From positions 5,492,501 to 5,556,500 of the forward strand of contig NZ_CP128540.1 in the NCBI RefSeq assembly GCF_021283545.2: a stretch of DNA of 64,000 nucleotides, written 5' to 3'. Shown here piece by piece: positions 17,888-27,010 of the stretch (its first letter is position 1; every line of letters starts with the position of its first letter). The stretch comes from Pseudomonas alloputida (GTDB taxonomy: Bacteria > Pseudomonadota > Gammaproteobacteria > Pseudomonadales > Pseudomonadaceae). Both the position numbers and the translations under genes were made by a program. The notes under the pieces were generated by a model. The model did no database searches. It was not told where the DNA came from and saw only the letters and a program-made list of their open reading frames with translations.

Positions 17888-18334
17888 ATGTCCACCCTAG
17901 AAAAGCAAAAAGCCAACCAGAATCTTTATGGGGTTGCACCCTATCAGGAGACCAAGGGTGAGGAGTACATGGGTGAGCCCATGCGCAAGCACTTCACCAA
18001 GATCCTCACTGGCTGGAAGCAAGAGCTGATGGTCGGCGTCGACAAGACCGTTGACCATATGAAAGAAGAAGCAGCCAACTTTGCAGATCCCGCAGACCGC
18101 GCATCCCAGGAAGAGGAATTCGCCCTCGAACTGCGCAACCGCGACCGCGAGCGCAAGTTGATCAAGAAAATCGATAAAACCCTGCAGAAGATTCAGGACG
18201 AAGAGTACGGCTGGTGCGAGTCGTGCGGCATCGAGATCGGCCTGCGCCGCCTGGAAGCCCGCCCTACCGCCGACCTGTGCTTCGACTGCAAGGAAATTGC
18301 CGAGAAAAAGGAAAAAACGGTCGGCAAAGGCTGA
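17888..18334 (+). CDS. dksA: RNA polymerase-binding transcription factor DksA
   Basis: The product (148 residues) binds the RNA polymerase secondary channel and, with ppGpp, adjusts transcription of rRNA and amino acid genes. The long coiled-coil hairpin (about residues 35-110) contains the acidic tip (FADPADRASQEEE). The four-cysteine zinc finger is intact (CESCG, then CFDC 17 residues on), so this is the zinc-type DksA rather than the cysteine-free DksA2. An in-frame GTG at 17870 is possible, but the ATG at 17888 gives the conserved N-terminus. A terminator separates it from gluQ. Confidence 0.97.
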   Translation: MSTLEKQKANQNLYGVAPYQETKGEEYMGEPMRKHFTKILTGWKQELMVGVDKTVDHMKEEAANFADPADRASQEEEFALELRNRDRERKLIKKIDKTLQKIQDEEYGWCESCGIEIGLRRLEARPTADLCFDCKEIAEKKEKTVGKG

Positions 18335-18349
18335 TCTTTCTTCCACCTG

Positions 18350-18380
18350 AACGGGGCGCATCATGCGCCCCGTTTCATTT
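18350..18380 (+). terminator. Terminator between dksA and gluQ
   Basis: ACGGGGCGCA-TCA-TGCGCCCCGT is followed by TTCATTT. The perfect 10-base stem starts 16 bases after dksA. A terminator between dksA and gluQ is also known in enterobacteria, with read-through supplying gluQ. Confidence 0.8.
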
Positions 18381-18397
18381 ATATGCCCAGCCTGACC

Positions 18398-19285
18398 ATG
18401 ACCGACTCCAGCTACATCGGGCGCTTCGCCCCCACCCCCAGCGGCTTCCTGCACTTCGGCTCGCTGGTCGCCGCCCTCGCCTCCTGGCTCGATGCCCGCG
18501 CCGTCAACGGCCGCTGGCTGCTGCGCATGGAAGACACCGACCCGCCCCGGGAGATGCCCGGCGCCCGCGATGCCATCCTCCAGACGCTGGAACGTTACGG
18601 TCTGCACTGGGATGGCGAGGTGGTATTCCAGAGCCAGCGCCACGATGCCTATGCTGCCGTGGTAGACCGCCTGTTCAACATGGGCCTGGCGTACGCATGC
18701 ACCTGCTCTCGCAAGCAGCTGGAAAGCTACAACGGCATCTACCCAGGCTTTTGCCGCAACGCCGGGCATGCCCGTGAAGGGGCAGCCATCCGCTTGCGGG
18801 TGCCGGAGCTGATCTACCGCTTTACCGACCGGGTGCAGGGTGAGTACCAGCAACACCTGGGGCGTGAGGTGGGCGACTTCGTCATCCAGCGTCGTGACGG
18901 GTTGTACGCCTACCAGCTGGCCGTGGTGCTGGACGATGCCTGGCAGGGTGTTACCGACATCGTGCGGGGGGCCGACCTGCTCGACAACACCCCGCGCCAG
19001 CTGTACCTGCAGGAACTGCTGGGCTTCTCACAGCCGCGTTACCTGCATATTCCGCTGATCGTGCAGCCGGATGGGCACAAGCTGGGCAAGTCGTACCGTT
19101 CGCCGCCACTGCAGGCGGAGCATGCTACCCCCCTGCTGCTGCGGGCACTGCGGGCGCTGGGGCAGGAGACAGACCCGGAACTGCTGTTGGCGACGCCGGC
19201 AGAGGTGCTGGCAGTCGCGCGCGCGCAATGGCGGCCGGAAGCGATCGCGCAGCGGACCACGGTGCCAGAGGCTGATTTGCGCTGA
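18398..19285 (+). CDS. gluQ: Glutamyl-Q tRNA(Asp) synthetase
   Basis: The product (295 residues) is a truncated glutamyl-tRNA synthetase paralogue that attaches glutamate to queuosine at the wobble position of tRNA(Asp). It keeps the N-terminal catalytic domain with the class I signature RFAPTPSGFLHFGS and a KLGKS variant of KMSKS. The cysteines of the zinc site are present (CTCSRKQ and later FC), and no anticodon-binding domain follows. The ATG at 18398 gives the usual MTDSSYIGRF start; the ATG at 18383 is an alternative, and neither has a strong ribosome-binding site. The dksA-gluQ pairing is conserved in gamma-proteobacteria. Confidence 0.95.
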   Translation: MTDSSYIGRFAPTPSGFLHFGSLVAALASWLDARAVNGRWLLRMEDTDPPREMPGARDAILQTLERYGLHWDGEVVFQSQRHDAYAAVVDRLFNMGLAYACTCSRKQLESYNGIYPGFCRNAGHAREGAAIRLRVPELIYRFTDRVQGEYQQHLGREVGDFVIQRRDGLYAYQLAVVLDDAWQGVTDIVRGADLLDNTPRQLYLQELLGFSQPRYLHIPLIVQPDGHKLGKSYRSPPLQAEHATPLLLRALRALGQETDPELLLATPAEVLAVARAQWRPEAIAQRTTVPEADLR

Positions 19286-19292
19286 ACCTTTA

Positions 19293-19390
19293 CCGGCCTC
19301 TTCGCGGGCGCGCCCGCTCCCACAGGAACCACGCCGCCTTCAAGGCCTGTGGGCTACCTGTGGGAGCGGGCATGCCCGCGAAAGGGCCGG
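19293..19390. repeat. Convergent pair of REP elements
   Basis: CCGGCCTCTTCGCGGGCGCG (starting 19293) and its inverted partner ending in CGCGAAAGGGCCGG (to 19390) are two copies of the roughly 34-base REP typical of P. putida, each with an internal GCGGGC-type palindrome. They lie between gluQ and cbrX. Confidence 0.85.
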
Positions 19391-19527
19391 CACAGGTACC
19401 CCCCCTAAAAACAAAAGCCCAGTAAATTCAAACCCTTGGCGAACGCTGTGGATTCCCGCTAGCATCCCCCCTGCCATTTGCGCCAATAATAAGTTCAAGC
19501 CCGTAGCGCCCAACCATCGAGGCCAGC

Positions 19528-19704
19528 ATGTACATCTATCGTTTGGTCCTGCTTCTGGTCGTGGGGATCTACCTGTTCTCCCCGGCCATCATGGACTGGT
19601 GGATCGAACCGACCGGAGCCTGGTACCGCCCCTACCTGCTCTGGCTGATCCTGATCGTCGTCACCTTCATCCTGCAGAGCCAACGAGATGCCGATGAGCT
19701 TTAG
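19528..19704 (+). CDS. cbrX: CbrX, small membrane protein upstream of cbrA
   Basis: The product is a 58-residue protein with two membrane segments (about residues 5-22 and 35-50) joined by a short loop (MDWWIEPTGAWYRPY) and with a charged tail. It overlaps the start of cbrA by 11 bases (ATG at 19694), so the two are expected to be translationally coupled. A small conserved gene named cbrX precedes cbrA in pseudomonads; its role is not well defined. The gene is easily missed because of its size. Confidence 0.85.
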   Translation: MYIYRLVLLLVVGIYLFSPAIMDWWIEPTGAWYRPYLLWLILIVVTFILQSQRDADEL

Positions 19705-22663
19705 CCTGACCCAGATGATCCTGATCAGCGCCGGGTACCTCATGGTGCTGTTCGGCGTGGCCTGGATCAGCGAGCGCGGGCTGATCCCGCGTTCGATCAT
19801 TCGCCACCCACTTACCTACACCCTGTCGCTGGGCGTCTACGCCAGTGCCTGGGCCTTCTATGGCTCGGTTGGCCTGGCCTACCAGTACGGCTACGGCTTC
19901 CTTGCCTGTTACCTGGGGGTGTCTGGCGCATTCCTGCTGGCGCCGGTGCTGCTCTACCCGATCCTCAAGATCACCCGCACCTATCAGCTGTCATCGCTGG
20001 CCGACCTGCTGGCCTTCCGCTTCCGCAGTACCTGGGCCGGGGCCTTGACCACCATCATCATGCTGATTGGCGTGCTGCCATTGCTGGCCTTGCAGATCCA
20101 GGCGGTGGCCGATTCGATCAGTATCCTTACCGGTGAACCGGTCAAAGCCCGGGTGGCCTTTGCCTTTTGCACGCTGATCATTCTGTTCACCATCTTCTTC
20201 GGCTCGCGGCACATCGCCACGCGCGAGAAGCATGAGGGGTTGGTTTTCGCCATCGCCTTCGAGTCGGTGATCAAGCTGCTGGCCCTGGGCGGTATCGGCC
20301 TGTATGCCTTGTATGGCGTATTCGGTGGCCCGCACGAGCTGGAAGTCTGGCTGCTGCAGAACCAGACCGCCCTCGCCGCCCTGCACACCCCACTGCAGGA
20401 AGGCCCATGGCGCACCCTGCTGCTGGTGTTCTTCGCCTCGGCCATCGTCATGCCGCACATGTACCACATGGCCTTTACCGAGAACCTCAACCCGCGCTCG
20501 CTGGTCAGCGCCAGCTGGGGCCTGCCGCTGTTCCTGCTGCTGATGAGCCTTGCCGTGCCGCTGGTGCTGTGGGCCGGCCTGCGCCTGGGCGCCAGCACCA
20601 ACCCCGAGTACTTCACCCTGGGCCTGGGCATCGCCGCCAACAACCAGGCATTGGCACTGCTGGCCTACATTGGCGGCCTGTCGGCAGCCAGCGGCCTGAT
20701 CATCGTCACCACCCTGGCGCTGTCGGGCATGGCCCTGAACCACCTGGTGCTGCCGCTTTACCAGCCGCCGGCCGAGGGCAACATCTACCGTTGGCTGAAG
20801 TGGACCCGCCGTGCACTGATCGTCGCCATCATCACCGCCGGCTTCATGTTCTACCTGAGCCAGAACTACCACCAGAGCCTGGCCAACCTGGGCATCGTCG
20901 CCTTCGTCGCCACCTTGCAGTTCCTGCCCGGAGTGCTGTCGGTACTCTACTGGCCAACCGCCAACCGCCGCGGTTTCATCGCCGGGCTGCTGGCCGGCAC
21001 CCTGGTGTGGATGGTGACCATGCTGCTGCCGCTTCTCGGCAACTTGCAGGGTTTCTACATCCCGCTGCTGGACATGATCTATGTGCTGGACGACACCAGC
21101 TGGCACATGGCCGCCATCGCCTCGTTGGCGGCCAACGTGCTGCTGTTCACCCTGATCTCACTGTTCACCAACGCCAGCACCGAAGAGGTCAGTGCGGCCG
21201 AAGCCTGTGCCGTGGATAACGTGCGCCGCCCACAGCGCCGCGAGCTGCACGCCGCCTCGCCGCAGGAATTCGCCACCCAGCTGGCCAAGCCGCTGGGCGC
21301 CAAGGCCGCGCAAAAGGAAGTCGAGCAAGCACTGCGCGACCTCTACCTGCCGTTCGACGAACGCCGCCCCTATGCCCTGCGCCGCCTGCGCGACCGCATC
21401 GAAGCCAACTTGTCCGGCCTGATGGGGCCGAGCGTGGCCCAGGACATGGTCGAGACTTTCCTGCCGTACAAGTCCGGCAACGAAAACTACGTGACCGAAG
21501 ACATCCACTTCATCGAAAGCCGCCTGGAAGACTACCACTCGCGCCTGACCGGGCTGGCCGCCGAGCTCGATGCCTTGCGCCGCTACCATCGCCAGACCCT
21601 GCAGGAGTTGCCCATGGGCGTCTGCTCGCTGGCCAAGGACCAGGAAATCCTGATGTGGAACAAGGCCATGGAAGAGCTCACCGGCATCGCCGCCAAGCAT
21701 GTGGTCGGCTCGCGCCTGGTCACCATCGACGAGCCTTGGCGCGGCCTGCTGCAAGGCTTCATCAACGTGCCCGACGAGCACCTGCACAAGCAGCGCCTGG
21801 CGCTGGACGGCCAGCCGCGCTGGCTGAACCTGCACAAGGCAGCCATCGACGAGCCATTGGCCCCCGGTAACAGCGGGCTGGTACTGCTGGTGGAAGACCT
21901 TACCGAAACCCAGGCACTGGAAGACAAGCTGGTGCACTCCGAGCGCCTGGCCAGCATCGGCCGCCTGGCCGCCGGCGTGGCCCACGAGATCGGCAACCCG
22001 ATCACCGGCATCGCCTGCCTGGCGCAAAACCTGCGCGAGGAACGCGAAGACGATGGCGAAATCATCGAGTTGTCCAGCCAGATCCTTGACCAGACCAAGC
22101 GCGTATCGCGCATCGTCCAGTCGCTGATGAGCTTCGCCCATGCCGGCGGCAGCCACCAGAACAGCGAGGAGCCCGTGTGCCTGGCTGAAGTGGCACAAGA
22201 TGCCATCGGTCTGCTGGCGTTGAACCGGCGCAATTTCGAAGTACAGTTCTTCAACCTTTGCGACCCGGACCATTGGGCCGAAGGTGACCCGCAGCGCCTG
22301 GCCCAGGTGCTGATCAACCTGCTCTCCAACGCCCGCGATGCCTCGCCGCCCGGCAGCGCCGTGCGCGTGCGCAGCGAGGTTAACGAGCACACCGTCGACC
22401 TGATCGTCGAAGACGAAGGCAGCGGGATTCCGAAGAACATCATGGACCGCCTGTTCGAACCCTTCTTCACCACCAAGGACCCGGGCGAAGGAACCGGACT
22501 GGGGCTCGCTCTGGTCTATTCCATCGTGGAAGAGCATTATGGGCAAATCACCATCGACAGCCCGGCCGATATCGAACGGCAACGTGGCACCCGGATCCGC
22601 GTGACCCTGCCCCGGCATGTCGTAGCGACGTCCCCTGAAATTCGAGACCGTCGAGAGAATTGA
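19694..22663 (+). CDS. cbrA: CbrA, transporter-linked sensor histidine kinase
   Basis: The product (989 residues) senses carbon/nitrogen status. Residues 1 to about 480 are a sodium:solute symporter (SLC5) domain with roughly 13 membrane segments. A linker with a STAC-like region and a PAS domain (about 600-720) follows. Then come HisKA, with the phosphorylated His in [12 protein letters not shown] (near 763), and HATPase, with [15 protein letters not shown] and GTGLGLALV. It phosphorylates CbrB. CbrA of this group is reported to couple histidine transport to signalling. The ATG at 19694 is preferred; 19688 is the in-frame alternative. It overlaps cbrX and is 4 bases from cbrB. Confidence 0.97.
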   Translation: MSFSLTQMILISAGYLMVLFGVAWISERGLIPRSIIRHPLTYTLSLGVYASAWAFYGSVGLAYQYGYGFLACYLGVSGAFLLAPVLLYPILKITRTYQLSSLADLLAFRFRSTWAGALTTIIMLIGVLPLLALQIQAVADSISILTGEPVKARVAFAFCTLIILFTIFFGSRHIATREKHEGLVFAIAFESVIKLLALGGIGLYALYGVFGGPHELEVWLLQNQTALAALHTPLQEGPWRTLLLVFFASAIVMPHMYHMAFTENLNPRSLVSASWGLPLFLLLMSLAVPLVLWAGLRLGASTNPEYFTLGLGIAANNQALALLAYIGGLSAASGLIIVTTLALSGMALNHLVLPLYQPPAEGNIYRWLKWTRRALIVAIITAGFMFYLSQNYHQSLANLGIVAFVATLQFLPGVLSVLYWPTANRRGFIAGLLAGTLVWMVTMLLPLLGNLQGFYIPLLDMIYVLDDTSWHMAAIASLAANVLLFTLISLFTNASTEEVSAAEACAVDNVRRPQRRELHAASPQEFATQLAKPLGAKAAQKEVEQALRDLYLPFDERRPYALRRLRDRIEANLSGLMGPSVAQDMVETFLPYKSGNENYVTEDIHFIESRLEDYHSRLTGLAAELDALRRYHRQTLQELPMGVCSLAKDQEILMWNKAMEELTGIAAKHVVGSRLVTIDEPWRGLLQGFINVPDEHLHKQRLALDGQPRWLNLHKAAIDEPLAPGNSGLVLLVEDLTETQALEDKLVHSERLASIGRLAAGVAHEIGNPITGIACLAQNLREEREDDGEIIELSSQILDQTKRVSRIVQSLMSFAHAGGSHQNSEEPVCLAEVAQDAIGLLALNRRNFEVQFFNLCDPDHWAEGDPQRLAQVLINLLSNARDASPPGSAVRVRSEVNEHTVDLIVEDEGSGIPKNIMDRLFEPFFTTKDPGEGTGLGLALVYSIVEEHYGQITIDSPADIERQRGTRIRVTLPRHVVATSPEIRDRREN

Positions 22664-22667
22664 ATCA

Positions 22668-24110
22668 ATGCCGCACATTCTGATCGTCGAAGACGAAACC
22701 ATCATCCGCTCGGCCCTGCGTCGCCTGCTTGAGCGGAACCAGTACCAGGTCAGCGAGGCCGGCTCGGTGCAGGAAGCCCAGGAACGCTTCAGCATTGCCA
22801 CTTTCGACCTCATCGTCAGCGACCTGCGCCTGCCCGGCGCGCCCGGCACCGAGCTGATCAAGCTCGGCCAGGGCACCCCGGTGCTGATCATGACCAGTTA
22901 CGCCAGCCTGCGCTCAGCGGTGGACTCGATGAAAATGGGCGCGGTGGACTACATCGCCAAGCCCTTCGACCACGACGAGATGCTGCAGGCAGTAGCGCGT
23001 ATTCTGCGTGACCGGCAGAACGCCCCCGCTGCTGCACCGCCAGCCGAGCCACGCGCCAGCAATGGCAAGGCTACAGCGTCCGACAAAGGCAGCGCGGCAA
23101 CGGCCAATGGCGAGATCGGCATCATCGGCTCGTGCCAGCCCATGCAGGACATGTACAGCAAGATCCGCAAGGTCGCGCCTACCGACTCCAATGTGCTGAT
23201 CCAGGGCGAGTCGGGCACCGGTAAAGAGCTGGTGGCCCGCGCCCTGCACAACCTGTCTCGCCGGGCCAAGGCACCGATGATCTCGGTGAACTGCGCGGCC
23301 ATCCCCGAAACGCTGATCGAATCCGAACTGTTCGGCCACGAAAAAGGCGCGTTCACCGGCGCCAGCGCCGGGCGCGCCGGCTTGGTGGAGGCCGCCGATG
23401 GCGGTACGCTGTTCCTCGATGAAATTGGCGAACTGCCGCTCGAAGCCCAGGCTCGCCTGCTGCGTGTGCTGCAGGAAGGCGAGATACGCCGGGTAGGTTC
23501 GGTGCAGTCGCAAAAGGTCGATGTGCGCCTGATCGCCGCGACCCACCGCGACCTGAAAAACCTGGCCAAGGCCGGCCAGTTCCGTGAAGACTTGTATTAC
23601 CGACTGCACGTCATCGCCCTGAAGCTGCCGGCCCTGCGCGAGCGTGGCAGCGACGTCAACGAGATCGCCAACGTCTTCCTCGCCCGCCAGAGCGCTCGCA
23701 TCGGCCGCGACGACCTGCACTTCTCGGCCGAGGCCGAGCAAGCCATTCGTCACTACAGCTGGCCCGGTAACGTGCGTGAACTGGAAAACGCCGTGGAGCG
23801 CGCGGTGATCCTCAGCGAGAGCGCAGAAATTTCCGCCGAGCTGCTGGGCATCGACATCGAGCTGAGCGACCTGGATGAGGATGACATCCTCGACAATGCC
23901 CTGGTGGTGGCCAACGCGGGCAATGCCAGCCACGAGCCGACCGAAGACCTGTCGCTGGAAGACTACTTCCAGCACTTCGTGCTTGAACACCAGGACCACA
24001 TGACCGAGACCGAACTGGCACGCAAGCTCGGCGTAAGCCGCAAGTGCCTGTGGGAACGCCGCCAGCGCCTGGGCATCCCACGGCGCAAGAGCAACGCTAC
24101 CAGCGAATAA
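22668..24110 (+). CDS. cbrB: CbrB, NtrC-family sigma-54 response regulator
   Basis: The product (480 residues) has a receiver domain (1 to about 120; phospho-acceptor Asp52 in IVSDLRLPG) and a sigma-54 AAA+ domain with Walker A GESGTGKE (near 180) and the GAFTGA loop that contacts sigma-54. The C-terminal Fis-type helix-turn-helix is at about 430-478. Phosphorylated by CbrA, it activates crcZ and carbon-use genes. A direct target is visible just downstream: a TGTTAC-N14-GTAACA site and a -24/-12 promoter in front of crcZ. Confidence 0.97.
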   Translation: MPHILIVEDETIIRSALRRLLERNQYQVSEAGSVQEAQERFSIATFDLIVSDLRLPGAPGTELIKLGQGTPVLIMTSYASLRSAVDSMKMGAVDYIAKPFDHDEMLQAVARILRDRQNAPAAAPPAEPRASNGKATASDKGSAATANGEIGIIGSCQPMQDMYSKIRKVAPTDSNVLIQGESGTGKELVARALHNLSRRAKAPMISVNCAAIPETLIESELFGHEKGAFTGASAGRAGLVEAADGGTLFLDEIGELPLEAQARLLRVLQEGEIRRVGSVQSQKVDVRLIAATHRDLKNLAKAGQFREDLYYRLHVIALKLPALRERGSDVNEIANVFLARQSARIGRDDLHFSAEAEQAIRHYSWPGNVRELENAVERAVILSESAEISAELLGIDIELSDLDEDDILDNALVVANAGNASHEPTEDLSLEDYFQHFVLEHQDHMTETELARKLGVSRKCLWERRQRLGIPRRKSNATSE

Positions 24111-24127
24111 CCCACCTACGCACCGCA

Positions 24128-24187
24128 CGCCGCAGCCTATGCGGCGTCGGTGAGACCGAGCGCCGCCCGCGCGGCGCTCGGCCTCAC
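24128..24187 (+). terminator. Two consecutive hairpins after cbrB
   Basis: CGCCGCA/TGCGGCG (24128-24146) is followed by a near-perfect palindrome, GTGAGACCGAGCGCCGC / GCGGCGCTCGGCCTCAC (24150-24187). The second stem is very strong but has no T-run. It probably ends the cbrXAB mRNA or protects its 3' end. Confidence 0.6.
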
Positions 24188-24245
24188 AGGCGCTGAACGT
24201 GTCACGACGAACACCCCAGGTAACACCTCACCTCCCGTAAAAATC

Positions 24246-24271
24246 TGTTACCCAAGCTTTCCGCCGTAACA
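24246..24271 (+). promoter_or_regulatory. CbrB binding site (UAS) of crcZ
   Basis: TGTTAC, 14 bases, GTAACA: a perfect inverted repeat about 98 bases upstream of the sigma-54 promoter, matching the published arrangement of CbrB sites. Further GTAAC half-sites flank it (near 24220 and 24288). Confidence 0.85.
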
Positions 24272-24368
24272 GTCCCCGAGGCGTACGGTAACGAAATTGC
24301 GACATTTTGAACCTGCCAAAAACTGCAGAACCCGTTCAACCCCTTGATTTTAATGGGTTTTGAAAAGT

Positions 24369-24384
24369 TGGCACGGCACCTGCT
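24369..24384 (+). promoter_or_regulatory. Sigma-54 promoter of crcZ
   Basis: TGGCACG-N4-CTGCT with GG at 24370-24371 and GC at 24382-24383, exactly 10 bases between, fits the -24/-12 consensus. Transcription should begin at about 24394. Confidence 0.9.
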
Positions 24385-24393
24385 ATATGTTTG

Positions 24394-24770
24394 GTACAAG
24401 AACAATAACAAGCACTGCAACTCAGAATAAGAACAAGACGAAACGGCTCACGCACAATAAAAACAAGATGGCGGAGGCGCAGCTAACTGATTCTTTTGGA
24501 GAGGATGCGTGTTTGGGGCTTGCCCCACAACCAGGCAGAGAACAACAAAAACTGCACTAAAAGCAGCGCCTGAACTGGTTGGATCGACAGATCAACGTGA
24601 CATCAGCGGCCAAAGCAATCCGTTTGCTCTTTACCCCCGGTTTGGGGGTCGTCCACAAGCTTCGAGATTTGTGGACAGGGCACTCAACAAAAACAAGAAG
24701 CCCAGCAAAAAAACAATAAGAGCACGCAACGACTTCTTGGGGAGCTTAGGCTCCCCTTGTCGTTTCTACC
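24394..24770 (+). ncRNA. crcZ: CrcZ, Hfq/Crc-sequestering small RNA
   Basis: A roughly 375-nt RNA between cbrB and pcnB. It carries many A-rich CA motifs (AANAANAA type): AAGAACAATAACAAG at the 5' end, AATAAGAACAAGAC, AATAAAAACAAG, AACAACAAAAAC, AACAAAAACAAGAAG and AAAAACAATAAGAG near the 3' end. Such motifs bind Hfq and titrate the Hfq/Crc repressor complex, relieving carbon catabolite repression. A CbrB site and a sigma-54 promoter precede it. The 3' end is set by the stem-loop with AACGAC/GTCGTT and GGGGAG/CTCCCC (24728-24764). The exact ends are predictions. Confidence 0.93.
24728..24770 (+). terminator. Terminator of CrcZ
   Basis: AACGAC...GTCGTT encloses GGGGAGcttaggCTCCCC, followed by TTTCT. 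This is the only strong stem with a T-rich tail before pcnB. Confidence 0.75.
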
Positions 24771-24817
24771 CTTCTGGCAGGCATCCTGCTACCCGCCTAC
24801 ACCATTCCCCGAGTAAA

Positions 24818-24826
24818 TGCTAGAAT
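24818..24826 (+). promoter_or_regulatory. Extended -10 element, probable pcnB promoter
   Basis: TGCTAGAAT is an extended -10 (TGn-TAGAAT) about 65 bases before the pcnB ATG. No good -35 is seen, which is acceptable with an extended -10. Nothing else of note lies between it and pcnB. Confidence 0.4.
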
Positions 24827-24889
24827 CCCCGCCCATCATGCGGCCATTCTCCTATTCTTGGCCGAACATTCCTTCACACAGTGCATCCC

Positions 24890-26272
24890 ATGCTGAAGAA
24901 GCTGTTCCAGTCTTTCCGCCCGCCCGTACCGGGCCCGCACCACAGGCGCACCACGCCCGAGGTGATCAACAAGAGCCAGCACTCGCTGCAGCGCCACCAG
25001 TTCAGCCGTCATGCGGTGAACATCGTGGAGCGCCTGCAAAGCGCCGGCTACCAGGCTTACCTGGTCGGTGGCTGTGTCCGCGACCTGATGCTGGGCATCA
25101 CGCCGAAGGACTTCGACGTCGCCACCAGCGCCACCCCCGAACAGGTCCGTGCCGAGTTCCGCAACGCCCGCATCATTGGTCGTCGCTTCAAATTGGTCCA
25201 TGTGCATTTCGGCCGTGAGATCATTGAAGTCGCCACCTTCCGCGCCCACCACTCCGAGGACGACCAGGGCGATGCCCACCGTTCGTCGCATAACGCCAGT
25301 GGCCGCATTCTGCGAGACAACGTGTACGGCACCCTGGAAGAGGACGCGCAACGCCGCGACTTCACCATCAACGCCCTGTACTACGATCCGGTCAGCGAGC
25401 GCATTCTCGATTACGCCAACGGTGTGCACGACGTGCGCAATCGCCTGCTGCGGCTGATCGGAGACCCGACCCACCGCTACCAGGAAGACCCGGTGCGCAT
25501 GCTGCGCGCGGTGCGCTTTGCTGCCAAGCTCGACTTTGGCATCGAAAAGCACACTTACCTGCCGATTCGCGGCCTGGCCCCGATGCTGCGCGAGATTCCA
25601 CCCGCGCGCCTGTTCGAGGAATGCCTCAAGCTGTTCCTCAGCGGCCAAGGTGCCATCGCCTTCGAAATGCTGGTTGACCTGGAGTTGTTCGAACCACTGT
25701 TCCCGGCCAGTGCCCACGCGCTGGACGAGCGGCCGACCTACACCCACACGCTGATCAGCCAGGCACTGAACAACACCGACCTGCGCGTGAAGCAGGGCAA
25801 GCCGGTGACGCCAGCCTTCCTGTTTGCTGCTCTGCTCTGGCCAGCCCTGCCGGCCCGTGTGCTGCACCTGCAGAACCAGGGCGTGCCGCCGATCCCGGCC
25901 ATGAACGGTGCGGCCCACGACCTGATCGCCGAGCAGTGCGCGCGCATTGCCATCCCCAAGCGTTTTACCCTGCCGATCCGCGAGATCTGGGACATGCAGG
26001 AGCGCCTGCCGCGCCGCAGCGGCAAGCGCGCCGACATGCTGCTGGACAACCCGCGTTTCCGCGCCGGTTACGACTTCCTGCTGCTGCGTGAAAGCGCCGG
26101 GGAAGAAACCGACGAACTGGGCCAGTGGTGGACCGATTACCAGGACGCAAACGACAGCGAGCGCCGCGAGATGATCCGCGAGCTTGGTAGCCGTGACGAA
26201 AGTGCCGGCCCGCGCAAGCGCAAGCGCAGCGGCAGCAAACGCAAGCGCAGTGGCGACGAGGCGTTCGAGTGA
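24890..26272 (+). CDS. pcnB: Poly(A) polymerase I
   Basis: The product (460 residues) adds 3' poly(A) tails that promote RNA decay. The nucleotidyltransferase head has YLVGGCVRDLMLGI followed by KDFDVATSA (catalytic aspartates), then the RRDFTINALYYDP segment and the RNA-binding region. The C-terminal tail is very basic (KRKRSGSKRKRSG), as in the E. coli enzyme, and distinguishes it from CCA-adding enzymes. I chose the ATG at 24890; a GTG three codons upstream is possible and neither has a clear ribosome-binding site. The stop overlaps the folK start. Confidence 0.95.
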   Translation: MLKKLFQSFRPPVPGPHHRRTTPEVINKSQHSLQRHQFSRHAVNIVERLQSAGYQAYLVGGCVRDLMLGITPKDFDVATSATPEQVRAEFRNARIIGRRFKLVHVHFGREIIEVATFRAHHSEDDQGDAHRSSHNASGRILRDNVYGTLEEDAQRRDFTINALYYDPVSERILDYANGVHDVRNRLLRLIGDPTHRYQEDPVRMLRAVRFAAKLDFGIEKHTYLPIRGLAPMLREIPPARLFEECLKLFLSGQGAIAFEMLVDLELFEPLFPASAHALDERPTYTHTLISQALNNTDLRVKQGKPVTPAFLFAALLWPALPARVLHLQNQGVPPIPAMNGAAHDLIAEQCARIAIPKRFTLPIREIWDMQERLPRRSGKRADMLLDNPRFRAGYDFLLLRESAGEETDELGQWWTDYQDANDSERREMIRELGSRDESAGPRKRKRSGSKRKRSGDEAFE

Positions 26273-26748
26273 CCATTCGCGCCTACGTAGGTCTGGGCAG
26301 CAACCTGGACGCACCTGCCGAGCAGCTGCGTAGCGCCTTGCAGGCGCTGGACCAGGTCGAAGCCACGCGCCTGGTAGCCGCCTCGGCCCTGTACACCAGC
26401 GATTCGCTGCTGCCCGGCCAACCGCGCTACACCAATGCTGTCGCCGCCCTGGACACCGCCCTGGCACCACTGGCATTGCTCGATGCGCTGCAGGCCATCG
26501 AAAACGACCAGGGCCGCGTGCGCAAAGAGCGCTGGGGCCCACGCACGCTGGACCTGGACATCCTGCTGTTCGGTGACCAGGTGCTCGACCAGCCACGCCT
26601 GAAAGTGCCGCATTACCACATGCATGCCCGCCCGTTCGTGCTGTATCCGTTGGCCGAACTGGTACCGGGGGATTTCCGCCTGGCCGATGGCCGCGCCCTC
26701 GCACAACTGCTCGACGAATGCCCGTTCGTCGGCCTGGAACGCCTGTAG
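26269..26748 (+). CDS. folK: 2-amino-4-hydroxy-6-hydroxymethyldihydropteridine pyrophosphokinase
   Basis: The product (159 residues) transfers pyrophosphate from ATP to the pterin precursor in folate synthesis; its product is the substrate of FolP, encoded at 49899-50750. The HPPK signature RWGPRTLDLDILLFGD is complete, with N-terminal GLGSNL. It starts with GTG inside the pcnB stop (GTGA overlap). The pcnB-folK pairing is conserved in gamma-proteobacteria. A hairpin formed by GGAACGCC and GGGCGTTCC overlaps the stop codon and may act as a weak terminator. Confidence 0.96.
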   Translation: MTIRAYVGLGSNLDAPAEQLRSALQALDQVEATRLVAASALYTSDSLLPGQPRYTNAVAALDTALAPLALLDALQAIENDQGRVRKERWGPRTLDLDILLFGDQVLDQPRLKVPHYHMHARPFVLYPLAELVPGDFRLADGRALAQLLDECPFVGLERL

Positions 26749-26779
26749 ACCGGGCGTTCCAGCCTGCATCGCCACCTCG

Positions 26780-26854
26780 GTAACGCCAGTAACACCCTGA
26801 TCGTAACAATGCGGTAACAGGGTGATTGACTTCCCACACCTCGCTCACGACTAT
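26780..26854 (+). promoter_or_regulatory. panBC promoter region with four GTAAC repeats
   Basis: GTAAC occurs in direct orientation at 26780, 26789, 26803 and 26814 (three of them GTAACA). Immediately downstream are TTGACT (26826-26831), a 17-base spacer and GACTAT (26849-26854), a plausible sigma-70 promoter with a start near 26861. The repeats occupy the place of an upstream activator or a multi-site repressor. The binding protein is unknown. Confidence 0.55.
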
Positions 26855-27010
26855 AGGCGTCCCGTGTGGCACCAAAGTGCCGCATACCCGTATTTAGGCC
26901 CGGACGGACCTGTGCCCGAACATCACGCGCGATGATGTGCCGCTCCGGAAGATGACTACACGCGTTGAATGCAGTCGTTTTTTACAGCGCCTGAACGAGG
27001 AATTTCCTAC

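Noticed and set aside
24360..24560. A 66-codon open frame covering the start of crcZ
   Set aside because: The sequence is explained by the A-rich CA motifs of CrcZ; the frame begins upstream of the promoter and has no conserved features.
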